DNA of 64,000 nt from contig DASSIZ010000117.1 of the NCBI GenBank assembly GCA_035691485.1, positions 1-64,000 of the forward strand. Reading direction: 5' to 3'. Below the pieces are notes generated by a model. It was not told the origin of the DNA. It searched no databases and saw only the letters and a list, made by a program, of their open reading frames with translations. Shown here piece by piece: positions 6,831-15,231 of the stretch; the stretch's first letter is position 1; each line of letters starts with the position of its first letter. Source of the stretch: Terriglobales bacterium. GTDB taxonomy: Bacteria; Acidobacteriota; Terriglobia; Terriglobales; Acidobacteriaceae. The translations under genes and the position numbers were made by a program.

Positions 6831-8876
6831 TTACTGCAAACCGCCGCCGGTCGCGCGCACTTCTTGTCCTGCAGGCGGTGCGACGATGCCGCGAAACGGG
6901 GTAATGCCGAGCAGTCGCCCGCCGGCGAAATTCACCGATCGCATGTGAATGCCGGCATCAGCAATCCGGTTCCAGTGGTTGTTGTCGACCGTGGAATAGA
7001 CTTCGCCGGAATGAGTCACCCCGAGCAACCGCTGGGAAACGGCGTCATAGCGGACTGAGGTCAGGTTCTGCGGCGGAGTTCCTACCAGCACGTGCTCCCA
7101 GTTGGCGCCGTCGTCCTTGCTGAAAAATACTCCCGCGTAGGCTGAAACCCACATGGCCGAGGGCGACATGGCAACGCTGGACACCGTGCCCACGAACGAA
7201 GGCAAGTTTACAGGCGTCCAAGCGACCCCGTGATTGTGTGAAACCGCAAGCGAGTTCGGCGTGGAAGCCACCACCTTTTCGCCATCCACGTCAACGGAGA
7301 AGAAGTTTCGCAGCTCACCGACGGGGCCACCGTGCCAGGAATGTCCCTGGTCATAGCTGGCAAAAACCCCTTCGCTGGTGGCCGCGTACCAGCGCTCGCC
7401 GGCAACCACGATACGCGCCACCCGGCCCTTCAGTTCTGCCCGCACGTATTCCTTGTGCGTGGCGTATTTTGCGTTCTTCAGCTTGGGACCGCGTGCGGGC
7501 GTGGAGATAATTTTTTCATTGACGATGAGATTAGTCGCGCGCCAACGTCCCGCCGGACGCTCGTAGATGTAGATACCCCGCTGCGTGCCCGCCAGCAAGT
7601 CGCCGTGCGAAGTCTGCGCGAGAGTGAAAATGTCGTGGCCGGAGAGGCCCGCGTTCATCTGCTGCCAGTGCGCGCCAGCATCGTGGCTGACGAAGACGCC
7701 GCCGAATTCCTTGTCGTTGATTACGCCCGCATAGAGCGTGGCCGGGTTGTTGCGGTCGGCCAGAACAGCGGACACCTGGCGGTGGGAGAAGCCGCGGTTG
7801 GAAGCGCGGACGCTCTGGGTGCCGTCTTCACTCGCCATTACGCCGCTGCGGTCGGTGGCCAGCAGGACGTGGGAGGGCTGACGCGGGTCAACATCCACGT
7901 CGTTGACGATCAGGTTCGGCGCGGTGGTGCGACGCCAAGTTTTGCCGCCGTCCAGCGTTCTCCATAAACCTTCGGTTGTGCCGGCATACACGATCGCCGA
8001 ATTCGTTGGATCCTGACGCAGCACCCGGGTGCGTCGCGCCGAGAAAGGGATGCTCTGGATTTTGTGGAACAAATCGCCGGCATTGTCGCTCTTGTAAATT
8101 CCGGAGCAGGCGCTCAGGTAGACCGTAGCGGGGTTCTGCGGATCCACGATGATGGAGAAGACGTCGGAATCGTCGACGATTCCCTGTTTCATCGATTGCC
8201 ACGTCGCACCGCCGTCAGTGGTCTTCCAGGGCAGATGCCAGGTACCGGCATAAATCACCTGCGGCGAGCGCGGATCGATGGCGATGGATTCGATGTTCTT
8301 GATCTCGGGGTGATTGGCGGGAGAGATGCGCTCCCAATTATTCCCGGCGTCGTTGCTACGAAAAACGCCATCCAGGGCGCCGGCGATCAGGGTGCGAGAG
8401 TCACCGGCGAAAACGGCGAAACTGCGCACCGACTTGCCGTGCATGCCAGGAAGCGGTTGCCAAGTGCTGCCTCCGTCGCGGGAACGGAAAATGTCTCCGC
8501 CGCTGTTTTCGATGCTCCAAGCCGCCACGTACACAGTATTCGGGTTGGCGGAGTCGACCACGATGTGGTCGAGCACGTAATCGTCGCTGCCGCCGAAATG
8601 CGCGAAGTGCGACCAGGTGGCGCCGGCATCGGTGGACAGGTACATTTCGCCGGCGCTGGTGCCCAGGAAAATGTGGCTGGGATCGTGCGGATCATGCGCC
8701 AGGCTGCGCACGTCGCCGCCTTCAGGCCCGATGGTAACCCAGCGCTGCTGGGAGTTTTGCCCCGCCGCAACCAGACTCACAACGAGCAGCAGCACGGCTA
8801 AGAAGCAGCGGCATATGCGCGCGGCGGTCATACCTGACTGTTCATTCGATGCGATGAAGTGGGTCGCGTTTTTCAT
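6831..8876 (-). CDS. Secreted BNR/Asp-box beta-propeller protein
   Basis: 681 residues. A hydrophobic signal segment (FLAVLLLVVSLVAAG, about 25-39) directs export. The rest is built from repeated Asp-box motifs of the form S-x-D-x-G-x-T-W (STDAGATW, SRDGGSTW, TTDGGATW, TLDGGKTW, SHDAGAHW), together with DP-x-NP-x-T/V-YAG loops. These are typical of sortilin/VPS10-like and sialidase-type propellers. No catalytic sialidase residues or hydrolase domain can be recognised, so it is probably a binding or scaffold protein. It could equally be a cell-surface carbohydrate-interacting protein. It stands alone, with its own terminator downstream. Confidence 0.8.
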   Translation of the reverse strand: MKNATHFIASNEQSGMTAARICRCFLAVLLLVVSLVAAGQNSQQRWVTIGPEGGDVRSLAHDPHDPSHIFLGTSAGEMYLSTDAGATWSHFAHFGGSDDYVLDHIVVDSANPNTVYVAAWSIENSGGDIFRSRDGGSTWQPLPGMHGKSVRSFAVFAGDSRTLIAGALDGVFRSNDAGNNWERISPANHPEIKNIESIAIDPRSPQVIYAGTWHLPWKTTDGGATWQSMKQGIVDDSDVFSIIVDPQNPATVYLSACSGIYKSDNAGDLFHKIQSIPFSARRTRVLRQDPTNSAIVYAGTTEGLWRTLDGGKTWRRTTAPNLIVNDVDVDPRQPSHVLLATDRSGVMASEDGTQSVRASNRGFSHRQVSAVLADRNNPATLYAGVINDKEFGGVFVSHDAGAHWQQMNAGLSGHDIFTLAQTSHGDLLAGTQRGIYIYERPAGRWRATNLIVNEKIISTPARGPKLKNAKYATHKEYVRAELKGRVARIVVAGERWYAATSEGVFASYDQGHSWHGGPVGELRNFFSVDVDGEKVVASTPNSLAVSHNHGVAWTPVNLPSFVGTVSSVAMSPSAMWVSAYAGVFFSKDDGANWEHVLVGTPPQNLTSVRYDAVSQRLLGVTHSGEVYSTVDNNHWNRIADAGIHMRSVNFAGGRLLGITPFRGIVAPPAGQEVRATGGGLQ

Positions 8877-8960
8877 GAGGGGAATAGTGCCGCGATTCCT
8901 GGCGACGCGCTATGGCGCAATAGTACCAACTCCGATGACCAAAGTAGCGGGACGAAAGGA

Positions 8961-9076
8961 AGGAGTTAGGAATCAGGAGTAACGGGTTGAGAGTTAGGTG
9001 GGGGTTGGGAGTTGGGAGTTAGGGGGCTGGGGGTTAGGAGCTAGGAGTCAGGAGTCGACGCTGACTCCTGACTCCT
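8961..9076. repeat. Degenerate 7-nt array ending in a perfect 14-bp hairpin
   Basis: From 8961 to 9056 nearly every 7 bases repeat the theme (A/G)G(T/C)(T/C)(A/G)GG, for example GTTGGGA, GTTGGGA, GTTAGGG, GGTTAGG, AGCTAGG, AGTCAGG. The last two units (9043-9056) pair perfectly with 9063-9076 over 14 bp across a 6-nt loop. It sits between the OmpA-like gene stop (9086) and the BNR gene start (8876). There is no T run, so an intrinsic terminator is not obvious. Confidence 0.75.
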
Positions 9077-9085
9077 TCAGCCGAC

Positions 9086-10648
9086 CTACTGCTTCGGAGG
9101 GGCGGGTCGCTTGCGCGCCGGCTTGGGGGCCGGAGCGTGCGGATACGCATTCACACCCGCCTTTATCTTGCTGGCGTCAAACGCTTGCGTGCCTTGGACG
9201 TCAGAGTTTGCTCCCGCGGGAACCAGATAAATTTCCGCCGTGCGACTGCCGGCACTGCCAGTGCGCAGATCAATGCGGCCGGGGTCGATTCCCTTTTCCT
9301 GCGTGAGGTATGCCTTGGTGTTGACGGCGCGTTGCTCGGCCAACTTCTGCCCGTTCTTCTCGGCGGGATCGAAGTTGCCCACAATGACGGCCCTGGCATC
9401 GGCTTCCCGTTGCAGGCGCAAGGCGACGTCGTCAAGGATGGCTTTGGCTTCATTGTCCACGCGCGCCGGCAGTTTCGGGTTCTTGAACTCGATCTGGTTC
9501 AACTTGCTGGTTGACGGCGGCGGCGGCGGAACCTCGACGCTCACGGTTGTGGTATTGCTGGCGCTGAGCCCGCGATCGTCGGTCGCGGTGCAGGTGACGG
9601 TGATTGGACCGGCAGGAGCGCCTGCGGTGTCCAGCGTGGCCTGTGCCCCGGTCGGAGAAAGGCGGCCGCCGGTGGCGGAGAAGTCATAGGTCAGCGTCCG
9701 GTTGTCGGGACTTTGGCCGGTCGCGGTAATGGCGGAAGGCGAACCCGCCTGCACCGTCGCCGGATTGGCGCTGCAGGAGACGGTGGGCGGATGCTTTGGC
9801 GGCTCCTGCACGGTGAAGTTCGAGCTGCAGGTGGCAGGCGCCATCTTCTTCGCCTTGGGGTCGGTCAAGGTGGCGTTGACGGTGTACTGTCCGGGAGCGA
9901 GGCCGGTGGTGTCGATGGCAACGTTGTTGTCCTTCGGGGTGGCCTTGCCGCCAGTGGATTTGAAATCGTAGGTGACGGTGTGGCCCTTCATCACATTACT
10001 GGCGGTGGCGGTCAAGGTGACAGGCTCGCCGGCCATCACCGAAGCCGGGTTAATCGAACAATTGGCAGCCAGCGGAGGCGCAGGCGCTTCGCCTCCGAAA
10101 TTCAGGACAATGCCGCTGCGGATGCGCGCGCCGGCAAAGTCCGAGATCTTGGGCACCGTGGGTCCGAAGTTGTGGTGAGCCCAGACGTAATCTCCCTCGA
10201 GCAGACGGAAGGTAAAACGGCGCGTCACCGGGAGATCAATGCCGCCGCCGAGCGCGGCGCCGATCCGATTGTCTGTACCGAGATTCTCCACCGACAGCCG
10301 GTGCAGCCCGACGAGCGCATGGATGAAAGGTTCAAAGTGTTCCTGGCGGGCCTTGAAGCGCGGTCCCGCCATGATGGTGCTGATGTTGGCCACGTCGCCG
10401 TAATGAGCTTCGGCGTCAAGGCTGAAACCGAACACGCGGTTGAAATTCCATGTCGGCGTAATTCCGAAACCGGGTGTGATGGAGGGCAGCTTGAGGGCCC
10501 CGATCTGCCCGCCGGGATTCATCCAGGAATAGCCGGCGAAGATGTCGACCTTGGGAACGGGCTCGTCCTGTGCCGACATATTGCAAGAGAGGAGGAGGAA
10601 AAAGGCGGCGAGTAATGAACGGCCAAGAAAATTAATGCGAAGTGACAT
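9086..10648 (-). CDS. OmpA-like outer-membrane protein with Ig-like repeats
   Basis: 520 residues. A signal peptide (about 1-26, ending MSA-Q) is followed by an outer-membrane beta-barrel-like N domain (DIFAGYSWMN, VFGFSLDAEAHYGD, about 30-190). Two Ig/PKD-like repeats follow (about 195-285 and 290-375), each opening with a Cys-containing strand (NCSINPASVMAGEP, SCSANPATVQAGSP). An OmpA-C-like domain (about 390-480: AKAILDDVALRLQ, QKLAEQRAVNTKAYL, RIDLRTGSAG) is followed by a Pro/Ala/Lys tail. The usual GHTD peptidoglycan loop reads VGNFDP, so wall binding may be altered. GGAGG precedes ATG 10648. A role in anchoring the outer membrane is likely. Confidence 0.8.
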   Translation of the reverse strand: MSLRINFLGRSLLAAFFLLLSCNMSAQDEPVPKVDIFAGYSWMNPGGQIGALKLPSITPGFGITPTWNFNRVFGFSLDAEAHYGDVANISTIMAGPRFKARQEHFEPFIHALVGLHRLSVENLGTDNRIGAALGGGIDLPVTRRFTFRLLEGDYVWAHHNFGPTVPKISDFAGARIRSGIVLNFGGEAPAPPLAANCSINPASVMAGEPVTLTATASNVMKGHTVTYDFKSTGGKATPKDNNVAIDTTGLAPGQYTVNATLTDPKAKKMAPATCSSNFTVQEPPKHPPTVSCSANPATVQAGSPSAITATGQSPDNRTLTYDFSATGGRLSPTGAQATLDTAGAPAGPITVTCTATDDRGLSASNTTTVSVEVPPPPPSTSKLNQIEFKNPKLPARVDNEAKAILDDVALRLQREADARAVIVGNFDPAEKNGQKLAEQRAVNTKAYLTQEKGIDPGRIDLRTGSAGSRTAEIYLVPAGANSDVQGTQAFDASKIKAGVNAYPHAPAPKPARKRPAPPKQ

Positions 10649-10806
10649 CCTGATCCTCCGGAATTGCCGGCACGGACTGCATAAGAATTGAAGTAGGTAG
10701 AAACGACGTTAAGCTCGCCGCCGCAGGGTGCAAGCTCATTTTTGAGTCGCGAGATTGTATCGCATCGCGCGATCAGGTCCAACCTCCCACGCAAGCCCTT
10801 AATGGG

Positions 10807-10843
10807 GCACCCTGGGGGCTGGGAGTTGGGAGTCAGGAATCGT
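10807..10843. repeat. Short copy of the G-rich 7-nt array
   Basis: GGGGCTG, GGAGTTG, GGAGTCA and GGAATCG in tandem are the same words as the array at 8961-9056. The enclosing gap 10649-11051 (about 400 bases) holds no convincing gene. It also contains an inverted pair CTTGTCT / AGACAAG (10843-10876), an unused ribosome-site-like AAAGGAGGT at 10906-10914, and a weak 5-bp stem with T5 at 10974-10993. Confidence 0.6.
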
Positions 10844-11051
10844 CTTGTCTGGTTTTCATCGGCAATGACAAGACAAGTTACTGCCGGCCGGAAACCCGCA
10901 TCTATAAAGGAGGTACTCGGGACCGGGCCGCGCAGACGCATCAAGTCACATTCCATCGCTGAACGGAGTGAAGTCCGCCGATCGCGGATTTTTGTTTCGG
11001 CCACGGTTGCCGAATGTGTGGCAAGCCTGAATAATGGAGTCAGACCCTTCT

Positions 11052-12446
11052 ATGACCCAGGAAAAGGTACTCATCGTCGAGGATGAGGAAAACGAACGCA
11101 CCGGTCTGGCCGAGCTGGTCTCGCTGTGGGGCTTCAGGTGCGAAACCGCGCGGGACGGCATGGAGGCGCTGGAAAAGCTGGATTCTTGGTCGCCTTCGAT
11201 CGTGGTCACCGACCTGATGATGCCGCGGCTGGACGGGATGGAATTGCTGCGGCGGGTGGCCGAACTGCCGCAGGAGTGCAAGGTGATCGTGATGACTGCC
11301 CATGGCAGCGTGGACAGCGCGGTGGAAGCGATGAAGATAGGGGCCTACGATTACATCCAGAAAGGCGGCGACCCGACCCGGTTGCGCACCATTCTGCGGC
11401 ACGCCGTCAGCCAGGGCGAAACCGAGCGCGAGTTGGAACTGACGCGGCGGACGCTGCGCGACAAGGGCGTCATGGGCCCGCTGGTCGGCACTTCGCGGAA
11501 AATGCAGGAGATTTTTCACCTGATCGAAATGGTGGCGCCGAGCACAGCGGCCGTGCTGATCACCGGCGAGAGCGGAACCGGAAAAGAGCTGGTCGCGCGG
11601 ACCATCCACGACCTGAGCCCGCGCAAGGGCAAGCCATTTGTGGCCATCAACTGCGCCGCGATTCCGGAGACGCTGATTGAGAGCGAAGTGTTCGGCCACG
11701 AGAAGGGCGCATTCACGGGGGCGGTGGAACGCCGGGTGGGCTGCTTCGAACTGGCCGAGGGGGGCACGCTGCTGCTGGATGAGATTGGGGAAATGCCGGT
11801 CGGGACGCAGGCCAAGCTGCTGCGCGTGCTGGAAGACCGCAAGCTGCGCCGCCTGGGCAGCAAAATGGAAACCTCGGTGGACGTGCGCGTGCTCGCCGCC
11901 ACCAATAAGATCCCGGAAGAAGCGGTGGCACAGGGCTACCTGCGCAACGACCTTTATTATCGGCTGAATGTGTTCAGTGTCGGCATGCCTCCGCTGCGCG
12001 ATCACAAGGAAGACCTGCCGGAGTTGGTGACGACGCTGCTGGCGGAGATGAACGAGAAGCACGGGCGCAAGGTGCAGATGGTGAGCGACTCGGTGATGTC
12101 GGTGTTCCGTGCCTACGCCTGGCCGGGGAACGTGCGCGAACTGCGCAACACGCTGGAGCGCGCGGTGATCGTTTGCGACGGGGGCGTGGTCGAGACCAAG
12201 CACCTGCCGCCGGGATTCGGACAGGTGACGCCCCGCGCCCCGGTGCAGGAAGCCAACGCGGTGCGGCTCGGCGTCGGAACGACGGTGGGCGAAGCGGAAA
12301 AACTGCTGATCCTGAAAACGCTGGAAGCGACCAACAACAACAAGACGCGCGCCGCCGAAATTTTAGGGATCAGCCTAAAGACGCTGCACAACAAGCTCAA
12401 GGAATACGGAGGCAACCAGGTGGCCACCGCGGATGTGGGACAGTAA
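11052..12446 (+). CDS. NtrC-family sigma-54 response regulator
   Basis: 464 residues from ATG 11052. An ATG 18 bases earlier is also in frame, but GGAG at 11036-11039 favours the later start. The receiver has an acidic pair in IVEDEEN, phosphoacceptor Asp54 (IVVTDLMMP) and Lys in YIQKGGD, where the usual Pro after Lys is absent. The AAA+ domain has GESGTGKE, GAFTGA and TLLLDE. The Fis-type HTH is RAAEILGISLKTLHNKL. A membrane-bound histidine kinase follows after 164 bases and is the likely partner. The pair resembles the acidobacterial EBP/kinase modules linked to stress or envelope control, but no target is visible. Confidence 0.92.
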   Translation: MTQEKVLIVEDEENERTGLAELVSLWGFRCETARDGMEALEKLDSWSPSIVVTDLMMPRLDGMELLRRVAELPQECKVIVMTAHGSVDSAVEAMKIGAYDYIQKGGDPTRLRTILRHAVSQGETERELELTRRTLRDKGVMGPLVGTSRKMQEIFHLIEMVAPSTAAVLITGESGTGKELVARTIHDLSPRKGKPFVAINCAAIPETLIESEVFGHEKGAFTGAVERRVGCFELAEGGTLLLDEIGEMPVGTQAKLLRVLEDRKLRRLGSKMETSVDVRVLAATNKIPEEAVAQGYLRNDLYYRLNVFSVGMPPLRDHKEDLPELVTTLLAEMNEKHGRKVQMVSDSVMSVFRAYAWPGNVRELRNTLERAVIVCDGGVVETKHLPPGFGQVTPRAPVQEANAVRLGVGTTVGEAEKLLILKTLEATNNNKTRAAEILGISLKTLHNKLKEYGGNQVATADVGQ

Positions 12447-12447
12447 A

Positions 12448-12546
12448 AGGTTGCGGAAGGTTCGGCGGTTTCGGAGGTTTCGAAAATTTCAGAGGTTTGG
12501 CTAGAACGCGGACTGTTTTTCCGAAAACTCCAAACTCAGCGAGCTG
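12448..12546. repeat. GGTTTCG-type degenerate array with opposing arm
   Basis: Between EBP and kinase, units such as AAGGTTCGGC, GGTTTCGGA and GGTTTCGAAA repeat at 9-10 nt spacing (12448-12501). A roughly complementary arm (CCGAAAACTCCAAACTC) lies near 12521-12537. It is similar in style to the 7-nt arrays elsewhere in the window but uses different words. Confidence 0.45.
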
Positions 12547-12610
12547 ACCGGCGACAGCAGACTTTTGGACAACCCGGCCCTCGACCAACGATCGTCGACC
12601 GCCGACTGAC

Positions 12611-14506
12611 ATGCGGCTCAAGCTCAAAACCAAACTGGTGATTGCCATCAGCGCCATGGTCGTGGCGCTGGTAGCGACGCTTTCCTATATCTACGTCGCG
12701 CAATTGCTGCGGCAGAGGGTGACGGAGGCGTACCAGAGCGCCGACTTCACCGCGCACCAGATCTACCACGGGGCGCGCGAGGCGCTGGAACTGGACCTGA
12801 CCAACTCGCGCGTCGATGCCGACGACCCGGCGGCCGTGGAAGCTGCCATCGAAGACAGCCTGCAGACCGATCCCGGCCTTAATTCCCTGCTGCAATCGAT
12901 TGTTGGCTACTCGCCGACGATTTACGACGCCGCCATCATCGACGCCACCGGGCGGGCGCTGCTGCACACCGACTCCGACGCGCAGGGCAAGCCGGTTTCG
13001 GTGCGACCCGATTTCTCCACGGTGGTGAAAGGCGGCTTCCGTCAGCAAATGCGAGTGGTCTTCGGCAAGCCCGAGGTTTACGAGGTACGGTTGCCGCTCA
13101 GCCGCGCGGGAAAACCGTTTGGACAAATCCGCGTCGGGCTCTCCACTGTCTTTCTTAAAAGCGAATTGCAGCCGCAGGTCACGCATGCGCTGGAATTTAC
13201 CGCGCTCTCGATCCTGGTTTCGATGCTGCTGGCGGCGGCGCTCTCCAACTTCGCGTTGCGGCCGCTGGAGGCGATCGCACGGCGACTGGACCGAATGACG
13301 GCGGGGGAAATCGAGCCGGCGCCCGCCCTGCGCCCGGCGCGCCATGACGAATACGGCGTTGTCACCACCAAAATCGACCGCCTGGGCCAGCAGATGCGCG
13401 ATGTGAAAGAGGTCTTCTCGGCGTTGAAAGAGAACCTCGACCAGATCATGGGCAACCTGCAAGACGGCCTGATGCTGTTCACGCAGGACGCGCGCGCGGT
13501 GCTGGTGAGCGCTTCAGCCGAACAGTTTGTCGGCCAGAAGCGCAGCAACATGCTGGGCTGCCACGTCTCCAACATTTTCACCCGCGACACGCGGCTGGGC
13601 CGCGCCGTTCTGGAGGCCTTCGAACAGCACCGCTCCCTCACCCAGCGCGAACTGGCCGGGGACAATGGGGGCCGGGTGCAGGTCTCGCTGGATTTCATCG
13701 AAGAAGGCGGACAAAAAATCGGAGCGCTGCTGACCATGCGCGATGCCGAGTCAGTGCGCCGGATCGAGGATGAGATCGAACTCTCGCGGCGGCTGGCGGC
13801 CATCGGCAGGCTCACCTCCGGGGTGGCGCATGAAGTGCGCAATCCGATCAATGCCATCATGGTGCACCTGGAGGTGCTGCGGGAGAAGATCAAGCAGATC
13901 GACCCGGAATCCAGGCGCCACATGGACGTAATCAGCAGCGAGATTCAGCGTCTGGACCGGGTGGTGCAAACGCTGGTCGATTTCACCAAGCCGGTGGAAC
14001 TGCGGCTCAGCGACGCCGACCTGCGCCGCATCGTCGAAGACGTTTCCGTGCTGGCGGCGCCGGAGGCCTCGCGCCAGGGCGTCACCGTGAGGTGCGACCT
14101 GCCGCCGGACCCGCTTACCATCAAGGCGGATGCCGACCTGGTCAAGCAGGCGGTGCTCAATATCGCGCTCAACGGCATCCAGGCGATGCCGGGCGGCGGC
14201 GCGCTGCAACTGGTGGCGCGGCGCGATGACCACCTGATCGAGGTGGAGGTCCGCGACCAAGGGCCGGGAATTCCGCCCGAGATCAGGGACAAAATTTTCA
14301 ATCTGTATTTCACGACCAAGAAAACGGGCAGCGGCATCGGACTGGCCATGAGCTACCGCGTCATGCAATTGCATAACGGGTCCATGGAATTCGAGTCGCA
14401 ACCCGGACAAGGAACAACTTTCCATCTCCGCTTTCCGGCCGCCGAGCACGCCCGCTCAGCGTCTTCGGGGATGGGGGCCGACGCGCAACAAGTCACCGCG
14501 TCGTGA
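12611..14506 (+). CDS. Membrane sensor histidine kinase (CACHE-HAMP-PAS-HisKA)
   Basis: 631 residues. TM1 is about 8-30; a periplasmic sensor region of about 160 residues (CACHE-like) follows; TM2 is about 194-218. Next come a HAMP linker (LRPLEAIARRLDRMTAGEI) and a PAS-like domain (about 275-380). The HisKA motif GVAHEVRNPINAI carries His407. ATPase boxes include ALNGIQAMPGGG, DQGPGIPPEI and TGSGIGLAMSYRV. It should autophosphorylate in response to a periplasmic ligand and feed the EBP encoded just upstream. The C-terminal tail after the ATPase is short and unstructured. The ligand is unknown. Confidence 0.92.
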   Translation: MRLKLKTKLVIAISAMVVALVATLSYIYVAQLLRQRVTEAYQSADFTAHQIYHGAREALELDLTNSRVDADDPAAVEAAIEDSLQTDPGLNSLLQSIVGYSPTIYDAAIIDATGRALLHTDSDAQGKPVSVRPDFSTVVKGGFRQQMRVVFGKPEVYEVRLPLSRAGKPFGQIRVGLSTVFLKSELQPQVTHALEFTALSILVSMLLAAALSNFALRPLEAIARRLDRMTAGEIEPAPALRPARHDEYGVVTTKIDRLGQQMRDVKEVFSALKENLDQIMGNLQDGLMLFTQDARAVLVSASAEQFVGQKRSNMLGCHVSNIFTRDTRLGRAVLEAFEQHRSLTQRELAGDNGGRVQVSLDFIEEGGQKIGALLTMRDAESVRRIEDEIELSRRLAAIGRLTSGVAHEVRNPINAIMVHLEVLREKIKQIDPESRRHMDVISSEIQRLDRVVQTLVDFTKPVELRLSDADLRRIVEDVSVLAAPEASRQGVTVRCDLPPDPLTIKADADLVKQAVLNIALNGIQAMPGGGALQLVARRDDHLIEVEVRDQGPGIPPEIRDKIFNLYFTTKKTGSGIGLAMSYRVMQLHNGSMEFESQPGQGTTFHLRFPAAEHARSASSGMGADAQQVTAS

Positions 14507-14547
14507 TGAACTTGCGTCCGGAGCATCGAGGGATTTAGAACAACACA

Positions 14548-15168
14548 ATGCGAATCGCGCGCGCCACGTTCGCCGGTGTTCTGCTTGCGTCGGTCCTCGT
14601 CCTGGGGGGATGCAAGAAGAAGAAGCCCGCGGTGCCGCCGCCGCAAGCGCAGGCGCCCACGATCACGCAGCCCCAGCCGGAGACGGCGCCGACGCCGCCT
14701 CCCGTCGCCGCCGAGCCCAATCGTCCAGAGCCGGAGGCACAGCCGGAAACCACCACCGCGCCGCCACCTCCAGCGCCGAAGCCGAAGCCCAAGCGCGCCC
14801 ACGCCAAGCCGAAACCGCCGGTTCCCGCGCCGTCGCCGGAAAAACCGCCGGAGAAAACCGCGGAAAACAAGCCGAAAACCGTGGTTTCTGACGGCAGCAC
14901 GCAACCGGCCACGCCAGGGCTTTCGCCCGCCATGACCAACGATCAGGCGATCCACCAGAAGCTGAACACCAACCAGCTGCTGGAAACCACCGATTACAAC
15001 CTGAAGAACCTTACCCGGGCGCTCAGTTCGGGCGAACAATCGATGGTGCAGACCATCCGCAGCTACATGCAACAGTCCCGCCAGGCGAGCAAGGAAGGCG
15101 ACAACGACCTTGCCTACCGCCTCGCCTTCAAAGCCCACCAACTCTCCGAGGAGCTGATAAAACGTTAG
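14548..15168 (+). CDS. Proline-rich lipoprotein
   Basis: 206 residues. The signal peptide ends in the lipobox VLGGC (Cys22), followed by KKKK. Residues about 27-115 are dominated by Pro, Ala, Lys and Glu (for example APKPKPKRAHAKPKPP), a flexible linker long enough to reach across the periplasm. The C-terminal 80 residues are helical and hydrophilic (DQAIHQKLNTNQLLETTDYN to the end), TPR-like in character. The gene starts 41 bases after the kinase and may be cotranscribed with it, so it could be an envelope accessory of that sensor. No family recognised. Confidence 0.7.
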   Translation: MRIARATFAGVLLASVLVLGGCKKKKPAVPPPQAQAPTITQPQPETAPTPPPVAAEPNRPEPEAQPETTTAPPPPAPKPKPKRAHAKPKPPVPAPSPEKPPEKTAENKPKTVVSDGSTQPATPGLSPAMTNDQAIHQKLNTNQLLETTDYNLKNLTRALSSGEQSMVQTIRSYMQQSRQASKEGDNDLAYRLAFKAHQLSEELIKR

Positions 15169-15231
15169 TCCCAAATTGACTGACCCGCATCCAACCCGCT
15201 AGAGTTCGGGTACTTGGGTGGAGGATGGCGT

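Noticed and set aside
6831-8876. Sialidase function for the BNR-repeat protein
   Set aside because: Asp boxes alone do not make a sialidase; the catalytic Arg triad and Tyr/Glu pair are not seen.
10906-10920. Perfect AAAGGAGGT ribosome site suggesting a hidden gene
   Set aside because: No ATG, GTG or TTG at usable spacing leads to a sensible frame.
10974-10993. Hairpin with T5 upstream of the EBP at 11052 as an attenuator
   Set aside because: The stem is only 5 bp and could arise by chance; there is no leader peptide.
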